Positions 1-8,114 of a DNA stretch of 64,000 nt are shown piece by piece. The position numbers were made by a program, and so were the translations under genes. The stretch is from Rhodoferax sp. GTDB lineage: Bacteria; Pseudomonadota; Gammaproteobacteria; Burkholderiales; Burkholderiaceae_C. Location of the stretch: assembly GCF_012927445.1 (NCBI RefSeq), contig NZ_JABBPD010000008.1, positions 186,001 to 250,000 of the forward strand. Reading direction: 5' to 3'. The notes beneath the pieces are model-generated. The model made no database searches. It had not been told where the DNA came from and saw only the letters and a program-made list of their open reading frames with translations. Each line of letters starts with the position of its first letter. Within the stretch, counting starts at the first letter, position 1.

Positions 1-1778
1 GCCGCGGTAGTGGAGCCAAAAAGGCCCACATTATTCACGGTCGCCCGGTTGATGGTGAGCCCGGAAATTGAATGCCCCAAACCGTCAAACGTGCCACTGA
101 AAGCGGTTGTTTGGGTTCGGTTATTGCACATGCCAAACATAATGCAGGAGAAACTGGTATCCGGGATGGTCGTCACTCGAATAATCGGCGCAAAGCCCTC
201 GTTGGCGTTCCAGCCTGAAGTTGCCGAAGCATCGATGTTGCTGCCAAGAACGTAGTTGCCACTCAGATCGCCGTTCATGCCCTGCAAGTCGGTGCCCGTG
301 GTGCTGCCCGAAGTGCCCAGGCCGGTGAGAACGGTGTAATTTTTGATGGTCCCGTTAGACCCCAGCTTGGTGCTGAAGTTGGGGCCAGCCCTAAGGTTGA
401 CCGACGCATTCACGTTGTAGGTAGCCTCAACGCCACCAATCACGCCATCGGTAGCGCCCTGTCCATATTTCAGCGCCAGTTTGCCGCTGGTGCCGGTAGA
501 GGTAATGGACTGGTTGATGTTGATGTTGCGGTAGGCGTCCAGCGTCAGGGTGTTGTTGGCACTCCAGCTCACCGCGTCGTTGACGAAGATGTCGCCATTG
601 GTGCCTGCGGTGCCAATAAGGTTGGTTGCAGATGCGGTAGGCGATGTGGCTGTTTGAATCGTGATGCTGTTGGTGGCCAGCAAATTACCGAGCGCTGCGC
701 CGGTGATGTCGCCGCCAGCAGTGGCAATGGTGAAGTCCACCGGGTCAATCAGCCAGGTGCCGGTTTTACCGGCAGGCGCAGCGGTGGTCATTTGGGCATC
801 GTTGGCGATCTTGACCTGGGCCGCACTGGTTTCAATAAAACCGCCATTCCCCCCATTCGGTGCGCTCGCATCCAGCGTGCCGCCGACATTAACCGTGCCC
901 GCTGCCATGCCGCCCACCAGAATGATGGTGCCTTCGTGGTTCTCCACCGTACGCGCCTCAATGACCCCGGTGTTGTTCACCACGCTGGCCAACAGCGCAT
1001 CTTTGGCACCCGCATTCATGACGACCAGGCCGCCATCCGCGCGGATCAGCCCACCGTTCTCCGCCTGACTGTTGAGCACGCTCTGGTCGATCTGCATCTT
1101 GACCAGGCTGTTGCCATTGAAGTTGAGCGTGACGGCATTGCCCGCACCCAGCGCCACCGTGCCGAGCGGGGTGGTAATTGTGCCCTGATTGCTGACCGTG
1201 TTGCCCAGCAGCGCCACATAGCCACCACTTGCCGCGTTGATCGTGCCCTGGTTGACGATGCTGCCTGTGCCCGTGCCGCTGAACGAGCGCATGGCGCTAT
1301 TCAGGCTGGCGTCATTCAAATCCAGCGTGGAGGCCACCAGCGAGCCGACATTGACCTGGGCGCCTTGCCCGAACAGGATGCCGTTGGGGTTGATCAAATA
1401 CACCTGCCCGTTGGCGTTGAGCTGGCCGAGGATTTGGCTGCCGTTGGTGTCAAAAATGCGGTTGACTGCAATGGCGCTGGCCGAGGGCTGCACAAAGTTG
1501 ACAGTCTCTGACTTGGCGATGTTGAAGCTTTGCCAGTTGAGTGACAGGTTCTGCGTCGACTGCGTGATGGTGGTGGTGTTGCCCGACTGCGCAATGTTGC
1601 CCGCCCCGGAAACCACTTGTCCGCCCGCTGGTGCCGCCTGCGCAAAGCTGGCTGTGAGCGACAGGGCGGCTGCCACGAGCTTGCGGCTGGAGCCCTTGCC
1701 CCGACCGCGGGCCGATTCGGCGACTGCCACCCAGGCGTTCAAGACCTGGTTCCAGACGATGCGATAGATGTGGTTCAT
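1..1778 (-). CDS. Filamentous-haemagglutinin-type (TpsA) adhesin, 5' part only
   Basis: The minus strand is open from an ATG at 1778 to the left window edge, about 592 codons, so the C-terminal part is missing. The N-terminus is an extended signal peptide of the ESPR type (MNHIYRIVWNQ, then a basic stretch and a hydrophobic core ending near FAQAAPA). A two-partner-secretion domain follows: the hallmark NPNGILFGQGAQVNVG sits near residues 130-145, with many short beta-helix repeats after it. Near the edge a GLUG-like segment appears (HSISGLTINRATVNNVGLFG). TpsA proteins are exported by Sec and cross the outer membrane through a TpsB pore. No tpsB is visible; it may lie left of the window. The gene diverges from a histidine kinase/response regulator pair across 137 bp that carry spaced direct repeats. 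Function as an adhesin or exported beta-helix protein is inferred from the domain. Confidence 0.88.
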   Translation of the reverse strand, partial: MNHIYRIVWNQVLNAWVAVAESARGRGKGSSRKLVAAALSLTASFAQAAPAGGQVVSGAGNIAQSGNTTTITQSTQNLSLNWQSFNIAKSETVNFVQPSASAIAVNRIFDTNGSQILGQLNANGQVYLINPNGILFGQGAQVNVGSLVASTLDLNDASLNSAMRSFSGTGTGSIVNQGTINAASGGYVALLGNTVSNQGTITTPLGTVALGAGNAVTLNFNGNSLVKMQIDQSVLNSQAENGGLIRADGGLVVMNAGAKDALLASVVNNTGVIEARTVENHEGTIILVGGMAAGTVNVGGTLDASAPNGGNGGFIETSAAQVKIANDAQMTTAAPAGKTGTWLIDPVDFTIATAGGDITGAALGNLLATNSITIQTATSPTASATNLIGTAGTNGDIFVNDAVSWSANNTLTLDAYRNININQSITSTGTSGKLALKYGQGATDGVIGGVEATYNVNASVNLRAGPNFSTKLGSNGTIKNYTVLTGLGTSGSTTGTDLQGMNGDLSGNYVLGSNIDASATSGWNANEGFAPIIRVTTIPDTSFSCIMFGMCNNRTQTTAFSGTFDGLGHSISGLTINRATVNNVGLFGSTTA

Positions 1779-1837
1779 GACGGTTATTTAGTTGGCAATG
1801 CGGACTTTCGCAGGATACCGAATCGCCTTGATCCAAC

Positions 1838-1864
1838 CTTGCATTAGCTTGCATAGCCTTGCAT
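1838..1864. promoter_or_regulatory. Three CTTGCAT direct repeats with 10-bp period
   Basis: CTTGCAT occurs at 1838-1844, 1848-1854 and 1858-1864, exactly one helical turn apart, between the divergent adhesin (start 1778) and kinase (start 1916) genes. Tandem direct repeats with 10-11 bp phasing are the usual binding pattern of OmpR-family regulators, and such a regulator is encoded at 3754-4476. Binding is an inference. Confidence 0.5.
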
Positions 1865-1915
1865 TTTGATATTTCAATGTGCCACTCAAAGCACGCGCCA
1901 AGCTAACATCCACGC

Positions 1916-3757
1916 ATGACAGCACGATTGATACGTTGGTTCTTGATAAGTCTGGTACTGGCCCTGGCGAGCGCACATGTCACGGCAAGTGACCTTGTGA
2001 CTGATCGCGCTTTTTTTGAAGATCAGCGCGGTGATATGACGTTTGAGCAGGTAGAACAGGCCCAGTTTTTAAGGACCGACAAAGTGCTTATCAAGGGCTA
2101 CCTCCGCGGTGCGCTCTGGGTCCGCCTTACGGTTAATGCGCCGGATGAAGCCCGCCCGCTGGTGTTGCAGCTATTTCCGGCTGTATTAGATGAAGTGACG
2201 ATTTTTTCGAATAATCAGTCCAACGCCGGGCCGCTCGCCCCTGCCAGTCAGGGAAGACGATTACTGGGGCCCCGAACTTTGTTGGATGCCACGTCTGGGG
2301 TCAATAGTTTTTATCTGCGCGTAAAAACGCCCGGTCTCATGCTGGTGTCCGCCAATATCTTGACCGAAGACCAGGCGCATCAGGAAGACATTAAGCGCGG
2401 CATCGTGTTAGGCGCGGTGCTGGCGTGTTGCATTCCCATCATGCTCGGGATGTTTATCTTGATCGTGAAACGCCGCGAGCCTTTGCACATTTTGTTTTTG
2501 CTCAATTTCAGCGTCTCTGTCGCCGTCTACTTTGGCTGGTTCGGCTATTTGAGAGAATTTTTTGACCCGCAAAGCTGGTTCGGCAGCAGTGCGTTTATCA
2601 CTTTTTTAGGCGTCATCAATATCTTTACGGGCTTTCTCTTTGTCAGAGCGCTGCTTGAGCGTTTTGGTCTTCCTCGTTGGGGTAAATATCTGTTCAACCT
2701 GTTTTTTGTGCTCTATGTCCCTCTGTTTTTGTTCTTCTTTCTACTGGATCGGCAACTTGTACTGAACTTCAGTACCTCGTTGGGTCTGGGTGCAAGTGTT
2801 TTTTGCTTGATCTTGACGGTCGTTGTTTTTCGCTGCCAAAAATCCTCCACTTGGCTCATTGCAACGATTCTTTTTATGGCCCTCTTGTTGTTGCTGCGCT
2901 CATTACTCATGGTGCGGGGCATCGTCGAACCCGACGGCTCGACCCTCTATCTCCTGGCTTTTCGAATCTTCTTTTTCGCGGTATTTTTTCTCACGATCAT
3001 CTTTTTGATCGATCGTGAGAAACAGAGTCTGATCCAGACGTCGATCCTGAACGAGGCGATGGCGCGGCAACTGGCCGAATCCGAGAAAAATCGTCGGAAA
3101 ACGCAGGAGCGTTTTATGACCATGCTGATGCACGAGCTTAAAACGCCGCTTTCTATCATCCAGTTGGCCGCCACTTCGCTGGGCCGGCATCTATTGCCCA
3201 GCAGCGGCGATGCGACGCGAGTCAAAAATATCAATCGTTCGGTGGACGATCTCAATGCCCTGATTGAGCGATGCGCCCAGGCCGACCAAATCGAACAGGG
3301 TGTGGACCTCATTAATGAGCAGCTATTTGCCGTGACGACGCTGACGGACGATCTGCTGCAAACGGTCGACGCCAGCCGGATTCGGCTGGTGGGAACACAG
3401 GCGCAGACGGTATTTTCTGATTACCAATACGTACGGCTCATTCTTCGCAATCTACTGAGCAATGCACTCAAATACTCCCCGGCGGACAGCATGATCGAAC
3501 TTCAAATTGAATGCACCTCTGTTAAAAACTTGGCGTGTGTGAGCTTCCGTGTGGTGAACACGGTGGGCGCGGCCGGCATGCCCGACCCGGCGCAAGTTTT
3601 TTCCCGTTACTACCGTTCCGAAGCGGCGCGGCAGCATGTTGGCGCCGGTTTGGGCTTGTGGCTGGCACAAGCGGTGGCCAGGCAACTCGGCTCGGAGGTC
3701 CACTTTCTGCCGACGCACGGACAGGTTGTTTTTAGTTTTTGTTTGGCTCAGGCATGA
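1916..3757 (+). CDS. 7TM-DISM-type sensor histidine kinase
   Basis: This 613-residue membrane kinase has a signal peptide (residues 1-24, ending AHVTAS), a periplasmic domain of about 135 residues resembling 7TMR-DISM extracellular domain 2, and about seven hydrophobic segments (roughly 160-365). The cytoplasmic kinase core follows: HELKTP with the phospho-acceptor His near residue 406, an N box (NLLSNALKYSP, about 511) and a G box (GAGLGLW, about 576). DISM kinases are thought to sense small extracellular ligands, often carbohydrate-like; the ligand here is unknown. Its stop overlaps the start of the response regulator gene (ATGA), so the two form a translationally coupled pair. The divergent adhesin gene is the obvious candidate target. 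No strong Shine-Dalgarno sequence is visible before the ATG. Confidence 0.88.
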   Translation: MTARLIRWFLISLVLALASAHVTASDLVTDRAFFEDQRGDMTFEQVEQAQFLRTDKVLIKGYLRGALWVRLTVNAPDEARPLVLQLFPAVLDEVTIFSNNQSNAGPLAPASQGRRLLGPRTLLDATSGVNSFYLRVKTPGLMLVSANILTEDQAHQEDIKRGIVLGAVLACCIPIMLGMFILIVKRREPLHILFLLNFSVSVAVYFGWFGYLREFFDPQSWFGSSAFITFLGVINIFTGFLFVRALLERFGLPRWGKYLFNLFFVLYVPLFLFFFLLDRQLVLNFSTSLGLGASVFCLILTVVVFRCQKSSTWLIATILFMALLLLLRSLLMVRGIVEPDGSTLYLLAFRIFFFAVFFLTIIFLIDREKQSLIQTSILNEAMARQLAESEKNRRKTQERFMTMLMHELKTPLSIIQLAATSLGRHLLPSSGDATRVKNINRSVDDLNALIERCAQADQIEQGVDLINEQLFAVTTLTDDLLQTVDASRIRLVGTQAQTVFSDYQYVRLILRNLLSNALKYSPADSMIELQIECTSVKNLACVSFRVVNTVGAAGMPDPAQVFSRYYRSEAARQHVGAGLGLWLAQAVARQLGSEVHFLPTHGQVVFSFCLAQA

Positions 3758-4476
3758 ACACCGCCAACGCTGGCATCCCTGCGGTCATCGTTGTGGAGGA
3801 CAACGTGACGCTTCGGGATGAGTTGGTGCTCTTCTTGTCAGAAGAAGGGTTTGATGTGCGCGGGGTCGGCACGGGTGAGGAGCTCAACAAGGCGCTTCAA
3901 GCACAGCGTGCCGATATTTTGATTCTTGATCTTAATTTGCCGGCTGAAGACGGCATCAGCATCACCCGGCGCATCCGCCGTTCCTTGCCGACGGTGGGCA
4001 TCATTATTCTCAGCGCCAGGGTGCGAAGCACGGATCGTTTGGAAGGCTACGCGACAGGTGCTGATGTGTACCTGACCAAGCCCACGCGGCCCGATGAATT
4101 GGCGGCGGTGGTGCGAAATTTGTTCGGTCGGATTGGGGTCGTGATTGCCCCGGTACAGTGGCAACTTGACATGGCCGGGCTCATTTTGCACGCTCCAACG
4201 GGGGCCGACATCAGGCTTACGGGCAGCGAGGCACTGCTGTTGAAGGCGATGGCGCTCAATGGTCAATTCATGGACCATTCGGCGCTCATGGCGCGATTTG
4301 GTGATGAGAATCTGTCTGAAAAAATCAACAAGGCCCGGATTGAGGTGTTGATCAGTCGCTTGCGCACCAAGCTGGCCCCGCATGTGGGGCTGGGTTTCGA
4401 TATCAAAGCGTTGCGCGGTCGTGGCTATCAGTTAGGCTTTTCGCTGGTGGTTAACAATCTGAATGCCAGTCGATGA
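3754..4476 (+). CDS. OmpR-family response regulator
   Basis: This 240-residue two-domain regulator has a receiver with acidic pocket VVEDN, phospho-acceptor Asp in LILDLNLP (about residue 58) and the conserved Lys in LTKPTRP (about 108). A winged-helix DNA-binding domain follows (about 135-235, ending in the typical RGRGYQL). The ATG at 3754 overlaps the kinase stop by 4 bases and was preferred over an upstream in-frame start inside the kinase gene. It is the partner of the kinase at 1916-3757. The three CTTGCAT repeats upstream of the kinase gene are a plausible binding site, which would make the pair autoregulated and connect it to the adhesin. Confidence 0.9.
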   Translation: MNTANAGIPAVIVVEDNVTLRDELVLFLSEEGFDVRGVGTGEELNKALQAQRADILILDLNLPAEDGISITRRIRRSLPTVGIIILSARVRSTDRLEGYATGADVYLTKPTRPDELAAVVRNLFGRIGVVIAPVQWQLDMAGLILHAPTGADIRLTGSEALLLKAMALNGQFMDHSALMARFGDENLSEKINKARIEVLISRLRTKLAPHVGLGFDIKALRGRGYQLGFSLVVNNLNASR

Positions 4477-4506
4477 ATAACAATAGCGGTTTGGAGAAAA
4501 ATTGCT

Positions 4507-5901
4507 TTGAATGATGTTTTGCTTTGGCTGGTGCTGGCACTGGCCGTTTTGAATGGGCTGGTCGTGTGGTGGCTGGCGCTGCGTCGGCCGGATGCTGCCG
4601 CTGCACAGGCGGCGGAGCAGGGCAGGGCCGAGTTGCTGGCCGCGATGCAAGGTGGCGCCGAACGGATGGAGCGCTTGGAGCGCGAACTGCGTCGTGAGAT
4701 CAGTGAGTCTTCGCGCGGTGGGCGGCAAGAGCTGACGCAAAACCTGGCGACTTTTCAGCTGGCGTTGGTGCAGCAGGGGGCGGAAGCCACCCGCACCCAA
4801 AACACCCAGATTGACGCTTTTGGCCAGCAACTGGCGCTGTTGCAGAAGACGCTGTCGGACACCCTCACCAACCAGCTGTCGGGCTTGAGCGAATCCAATG
4901 CGCGGCGCATGAATGAAGTGCGTGAGACGCTGGAGAAGCAGCTTTTGCAATTGCAAAGTACCAACTCGGCCAAGCTCGATGAGATGCGTGCCACGGTGGA
5001 CGAAAAGCTGCAAACCACGCTGCAAACCCGGCTGGGTGAAAGCTTTAAACAGGTGGCCGATCGGCTGGAACAAGTGCACAAGGGCTTGGGCGAAATGCAG
5101 ACGCTGGCGCAAGGCGTTGGCGACCTCAAGCACCTGCTGACCAACGTCAAAACCCGCGGTATTTTTGGTGAGGCGCAACTCGCCAGTCTGCTGGAGCAGG
5201 TGTTTGTGGCCGACCAGTACGCGGCGCAGGTGGCGACACGTCCGGGCAGTAAAAACGTGGTCGATTTCGCGATCAAACTGCCTGGCAAGGCCGAGCACGG
5301 CGAGCCCTTGTGGCTGCCGATTGATGCCAAGTTTCCGAATGAAGACTACGAGCGCTTGCTCGACGCGCAGGGCCGGGCCGACGTCGTCGGGGCCGAGGCG
5401 GCCGGTAAGGCGCTGGAGGTGCGCATCCGGCTGGAGGCCAAATCCATCGCCGATAAATACGTGGAGCCGCCACACACCACCGACTTTGCCATTCTGTTTT
5501 TGCCGACTGAAGGGCTGTATGCCGAAGTGCTGCGCCGACCCGGCTTGATGCAATCGTTGCAGCGTGATCACCGCATCACGCTGGCGGGCCCCACCACGCT
5601 GCTGGCCATGCTCAGTTCGCTGCAAATGGGCTTTCGCACCCTGACGCTGGAGAAGCGTTCCAGCGAGGTGTGGCAGGTGTTGGGGGCGGTTAAAACCGAG
5701 TTCGGCAAGTTTGGAGACGTGCTGGCCAAGGTCAAGTCGCAAACCGAAACCGTACTGAAGACCCTGGACAGTGCCGAGACCCGCAGTCGCGCCATGGGCC
5801 GCGCGCTGAAAAAAGTGGAGGCGCTGCCCGACACCCAGGTGCAAGCGCTGATTCCGCTGGACAAAGACTTCGATGCAGACGTGGAGGCCGAACGGGCGTG
5901 A
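4507..5901 (+). CDS. rmuC: DNA recombination protein RmuC
   Basis: This 464-residue protein has an N-terminal membrane anchor (LLWLVLALAVLNGLVVWWLAL), a long Gln/Glu/Arg-rich coiled coil (about residues 30-190) and the RmuC domain (about 195-430) with typical stretches such as NVKTRGIFGEAQL and LPIDAKFPNEDYERL. RmuC proteins limit inversions at short repeats and are thought to have a PD-(D/E)XK nuclease-like core. The start is a TTG at 4507, 9 bases after a GGAG (4494-4497); no in-frame ATG lies near the N-terminus, and the TTG gives the full membrane anchor. It lies 30 bp after the response regulator but probably has no functional link to it. A strong bidirectional terminator follows at 6034-6078. 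Confidence 0.92.
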   Translation: MNDVLLWLVLALAVLNGLVVWWLALRRPDAAAAQAAEQGRAELLAAMQGGAERMERLERELRREISESSRGGRQELTQNLATFQLALVQQGAEATRTQNTQIDAFGQQLALLQKTLSDTLTNQLSGLSESNARRMNEVRETLEKQLLQLQSTNSAKLDEMRATVDEKLQTTLQTRLGESFKQVADRLEQVHKGLGEMQTLAQGVGDLKHLLTNVKTRGIFGEAQLASLLEQVFVADQYAAQVATRPGSKNVVDFAIKLPGKAEHGEPLWLPIDAKFPNEDYERLLDAQGRADVVGAEAAGKALEVRIRLEAKSIADKYVEPPHTTDFAILFLPTEGLYAEVLRRPGLMQSLQRDHRITLAGPTTLLAMLSSLQMGFRTLTLEKRSSEVWQVLGAVKTEFGKFGDVLAKVKSQTETVLKTLDSAETRSRAMGRALKKVEALPDTQVQALIPLDKDFDADVEAERA

Positions 5902-5971
5902 ACCGCACGCCGGCAGCGCAGGACATCCTGTGACCGCTTTGTTGCGGCGCCACGCATCTCATTCAAGTTAA

Positions 5972-6020
5972 GCAATACTCCTGATTTAATAGCTGCTTGC
6001 GCAGTGAGGACGGGGGCTAG
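5972..6020 (-). repeat. Dispersed ~47-bp repeat, copy A
   Basis: Read on the minus strand this matches the dispersed family: CTAGCCCCCGT, a few bases, a TGCGC core, a variant of TAGCTAT, then a TAGT/ATTGC end. It lies between the convergent rmuC and helicase genes, just before the terminator. It is the only copy in the window in this orientation and is more divergent than the others. Confidence 0.6.
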
Positions 6021-6033
6021 AGGCTGAAATGAT

Positions 6034-6078
6034 TAAAAAAAAGCGGGCCAGTCGCTCTGACTGCCCGCTTGTTTTTTG
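6034..6078. terminator. Bidirectional Rho-independent terminator
   Basis: AAGCGGGC...CAG and CTGCCCGCTT pair around a short loop (6041-6070). A T-run follows on the plus strand (GTTTTTTG, 6071-6078) and an A-run precedes it (6035-6042), which gives a T-run on the minus strand. It serves both convergent genes, rmuC and the helicase. Confidence 0.85.
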
Positions 6079-6080
6079 TT

Positions 6081-6114
6081 ACCTGTCAACCTGGAAAAGT
6101 CCAAGGTGACAGGT
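6081..6114 (-). other. Strong hairpin just after the helicase gene
   Basis: ACCTGTCAACCTGG and CCAAGGTGACAGGT form 14-bp arms with two mismatches around a 6-base loop, starting 9 bases beyond the helicase stop codon. There is no T-run, so it is probably an mRNA 3'-end stabiliser next to the terminator and not a terminator itself. Confidence 0.5.
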
Positions 6115-6122
6115 CATGGTGC

Positions 6123-7835
6123 TTATCGGTTGAAAGAGCCGCGTGAACCGCCGTTACCGCCACCAAAACCGCCGCCACCGCCACCGGAACGGCCACCTGC
6201 GCCGCCACCACCAAAGCCGCCGCCATTGCGGTTGCCGCCACCAAAACCACCACCGCCACGGCGGGCGCCGCGTTCGGCCATCATGTCAACGCTGGTGCGC
6301 ATCGGATCAGGCTGACTTTGGCTCGGCCGGGAAGGAGCTGGATTGCCACCGCCAAAACCACCACCGCCATTGCCGCCGCCGTAGCCGCCACCGTTACCAC
6401 CGCGACCTTGTGCGGGCCGTGGGCCTCGTGCTGCTTGATCGCCGGCCGGGTTGTGGCTGCGCTGGCCGCCGCTGCTGCGTTGACCACCGCCATTGCCGCC
6501 ACCGTTACCACGTCCGCCACCTGCGTTGCCGCCCCGGTCGCCCTGCGCACCTTTGGTGTCGCGCACGCGTTGCAGCATCTCGGTGCGCGCCGTTTTGGCC
6601 GCAGCTTGCATGACATCGCGGCTCGGCGGTTTGCCGGCACCACCCCAGACGGTCTGGCGACCCATGGCGATGGGCTCGGCCTTTTCGCCGGGCTCAGGCA
6701 TGAAGCCTTCCACGATTTCAACCGGAATATTCTGCTTGGTGAAACGTTCAATGGCTTGCATGAAGCCTTCTTCGTCCAGGCACACCAGGTTGGATGCCGT
6801 GCCATCGGCGCCAGCACGACCGGTACGACCAATGCGGTGCACATAGTCTTCGCACACATTGGGGATTTCATAGTTCACCACGTGCGGCAAATCGTCAATG
6901 TCGATGCCACGGGCGGCAATGTCGGTCGCCACCAGCGCGCGAATGTTGCCACTCTTGAAGCCGCTCAGGGCCTGGGTGCGGGCGGACTGGCTTTTGTTGC
7001 CATGCAGCGCCATCGCCTCAATGCCGTTCTTGGTCAAAAACTCGGCGACATTGTTGGCGCCAAATTTGGTACGGGTGAACACCAGCACCTGGCTCCAGTT
7101 GTGTTCCTGGATGATGTGCGCCAGCAAGGCTTTCTTTTTGCCGCGGCCGACGGGGTGAATGACCTGCGTGATGCGCTGCACGGTGGTGTTGCGCGGTGTG
7201 ACTTGGACGCTTTGCGGGTTTTTCAGCAGCGTAGCCGCCAAGTCGCGAATTTCGTCGCTGAAGGTGGCCGAAAACAGCAGGCTCTGCTTGTCTTTGGGCA
7301 CCACGGCCAGCACTTTTTTCACGTCATGGATGAAGCCCATGTCCAACATGCGGTCGGCTTCGTCGAGCACCAGCATTTGCACCTGGCCCAAGTCGAGCAC
7401 GCCTTGTTGTAACAAGTCCAGCAGACGACCGGGTGTGGCCACCAAGACGTCCACGCCTTTTTTGACGCGACTAATTTGAGGGTTCATGCCAACACCGCCA
7501 AAAATGACGGTGGAGGATAGTTCCAGGTATTTGCCGTAAGTCTGGACGGACTCTTCCACCTGAGCGGCCAGTTCGCGGGTCGGTGTCAGCACCAGGGCAC
7601 GAATGCCAATGCCGCCGAATTTATTCTTGGGCGTTTCGCCCGCACTGAGTTTGTGCAGCATGGGCAGCACAAAAGCGGCTGTTTTTCCGGTTCCGGTTTG
7701 GGCGCCGCCGAGCAGGTCATGCCCTTCCAGGACGAGTGGAATCGCCTGCGCCTGAATGGCGGTAGGCGTCTCGTAGCCTTGCTCGAGCACGGCTTTGACG
7801 ATGGCCGGAGCCAGATTTAGTTCTTCAAATTTCAT
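6123..7835 (-). CDS. rhlE: DEAD-box ATP-dependent RNA helicase, RhlE-like
   Basis: This 570-residue protein has a complete DEAD-box core: a Q-motif region ([13 protein letters not shown]), AQTGTGKT (about residue 46), [17 protein letters not shown] (about 155), SAT (about 190), [10 protein letters not shown] and [10 protein letters not shown] (about 335). From about residue 440 the protein is low complexity, dominated by Gly, Asn and Arg (GGGNGGG, RGG-like pieces), ending in GGSRGSFNR. RhlE-type helicases unwind short RNA duplexes in ribosome assembly and cold adaptation. Long RGG tails in such proteins bind RNA non-specifically and may drive condensate formation; that is family knowledge and was not tested here. 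The leader contains a 7-bp hairpin (7875-7895), and the gene diverges from ettA. The exact paralogue name (rhlE versus other DEAD-box genes) is less certain than the activity. Confidence 0.92.
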   Translation of the reverse strand: MKFEELNLAPAIVKAVLEQGYETPTAIQAQAIPLVLEGHDLLGGAQTGTGKTAAFVLPMLHKLSAGETPKNKFGGIGIRALVLTPTRELAAQVEESVQTYGKYLELSSTVIFGGVGMNPQISRVKKGVDVLVATPGRLLDLLQQGVLDLGQVQMLVLDEADRMLDMGFIHDVKKVLAVVPKDKQSLLFSATFSDEIRDLAATLLKNPQSVQVTPRNTTVQRITQVIHPVGRGKKKALLAHIIQEHNWSQVLVFTRTKFGANNVAEFLTKNGIEAMALHGNKSQSARTQALSGFKSGNIRALVATDIAARGIDIDDLPHVVNYEIPNVCEDYVHRIGRTGRAGADGTASNLVCLDEEGFMQAIERFTKQNIPVEIVEGFMPEPGEKAEPIAMGRQTVWGGAGKPPSRDVMQAAAKTARTEMLQRVRDTKGAQGDRGGNAGGGRGNGGGNGGGQRSSGGQRSHNPAGDQAARGPRPAQGRGGNGGGYGGGNGGGGFGGGNPAPSRPSQSQPDPMRTSVDMMAERGARRGGGGFGGGNRNGGGFGGGGAGGRSGGGGGGFGGGNGGSRGSFNR

Positions 7836-7874
7836 AGTGTGGCGCCTATCCTGGGCGCTATGGCATCGGCCTAT

Positions 7875-7895
7875 CTTGGTGCTTGAAACACCAAG
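7875..7895. promoter_or_regulatory. Hairpin in the helicase leader
   Basis: CTTGGTG and CACCAAG pair perfectly around CTTGAAA, about 40 bp upstream of the helicase start, in the 279-bp region shared with ettA. It could be a leader structure or an operator. I see no other clear signal in that region. Confidence 0.3.
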
Positions 7896-8114
7896 TCAGT
7901 GAAAGGCAGATGGGTACAAAGGTGGAACGTCTGCGCGAGGCATTGTTCCCAGCAAGGTGCTGGCATCGTGGGCAACTGAAGCTCCAAGACGACCTGCATT
8001 GTCGCACGGACTGCGGATCGGTGGTTTTCGATGTCCTGGGATGCGTTAAAAGTGTGAAAACGGGTCAATCGCCGATAATGTCAGGTTTCCATCTCGACAA
8101 ACCTCGCAAGACCA

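Noticed and set aside
654..1511. Plus-strand frames opposite the adhesin
   Set aside because: The minus strand reads a continuous adhesin with ESPR and TPS domains; the plus frames lack any domain.
4432..5844. 470-codon minus-strand frame opposite rmuC
   Set aside because: rmuC is intact on the plus strand; this frame is its antisense image.
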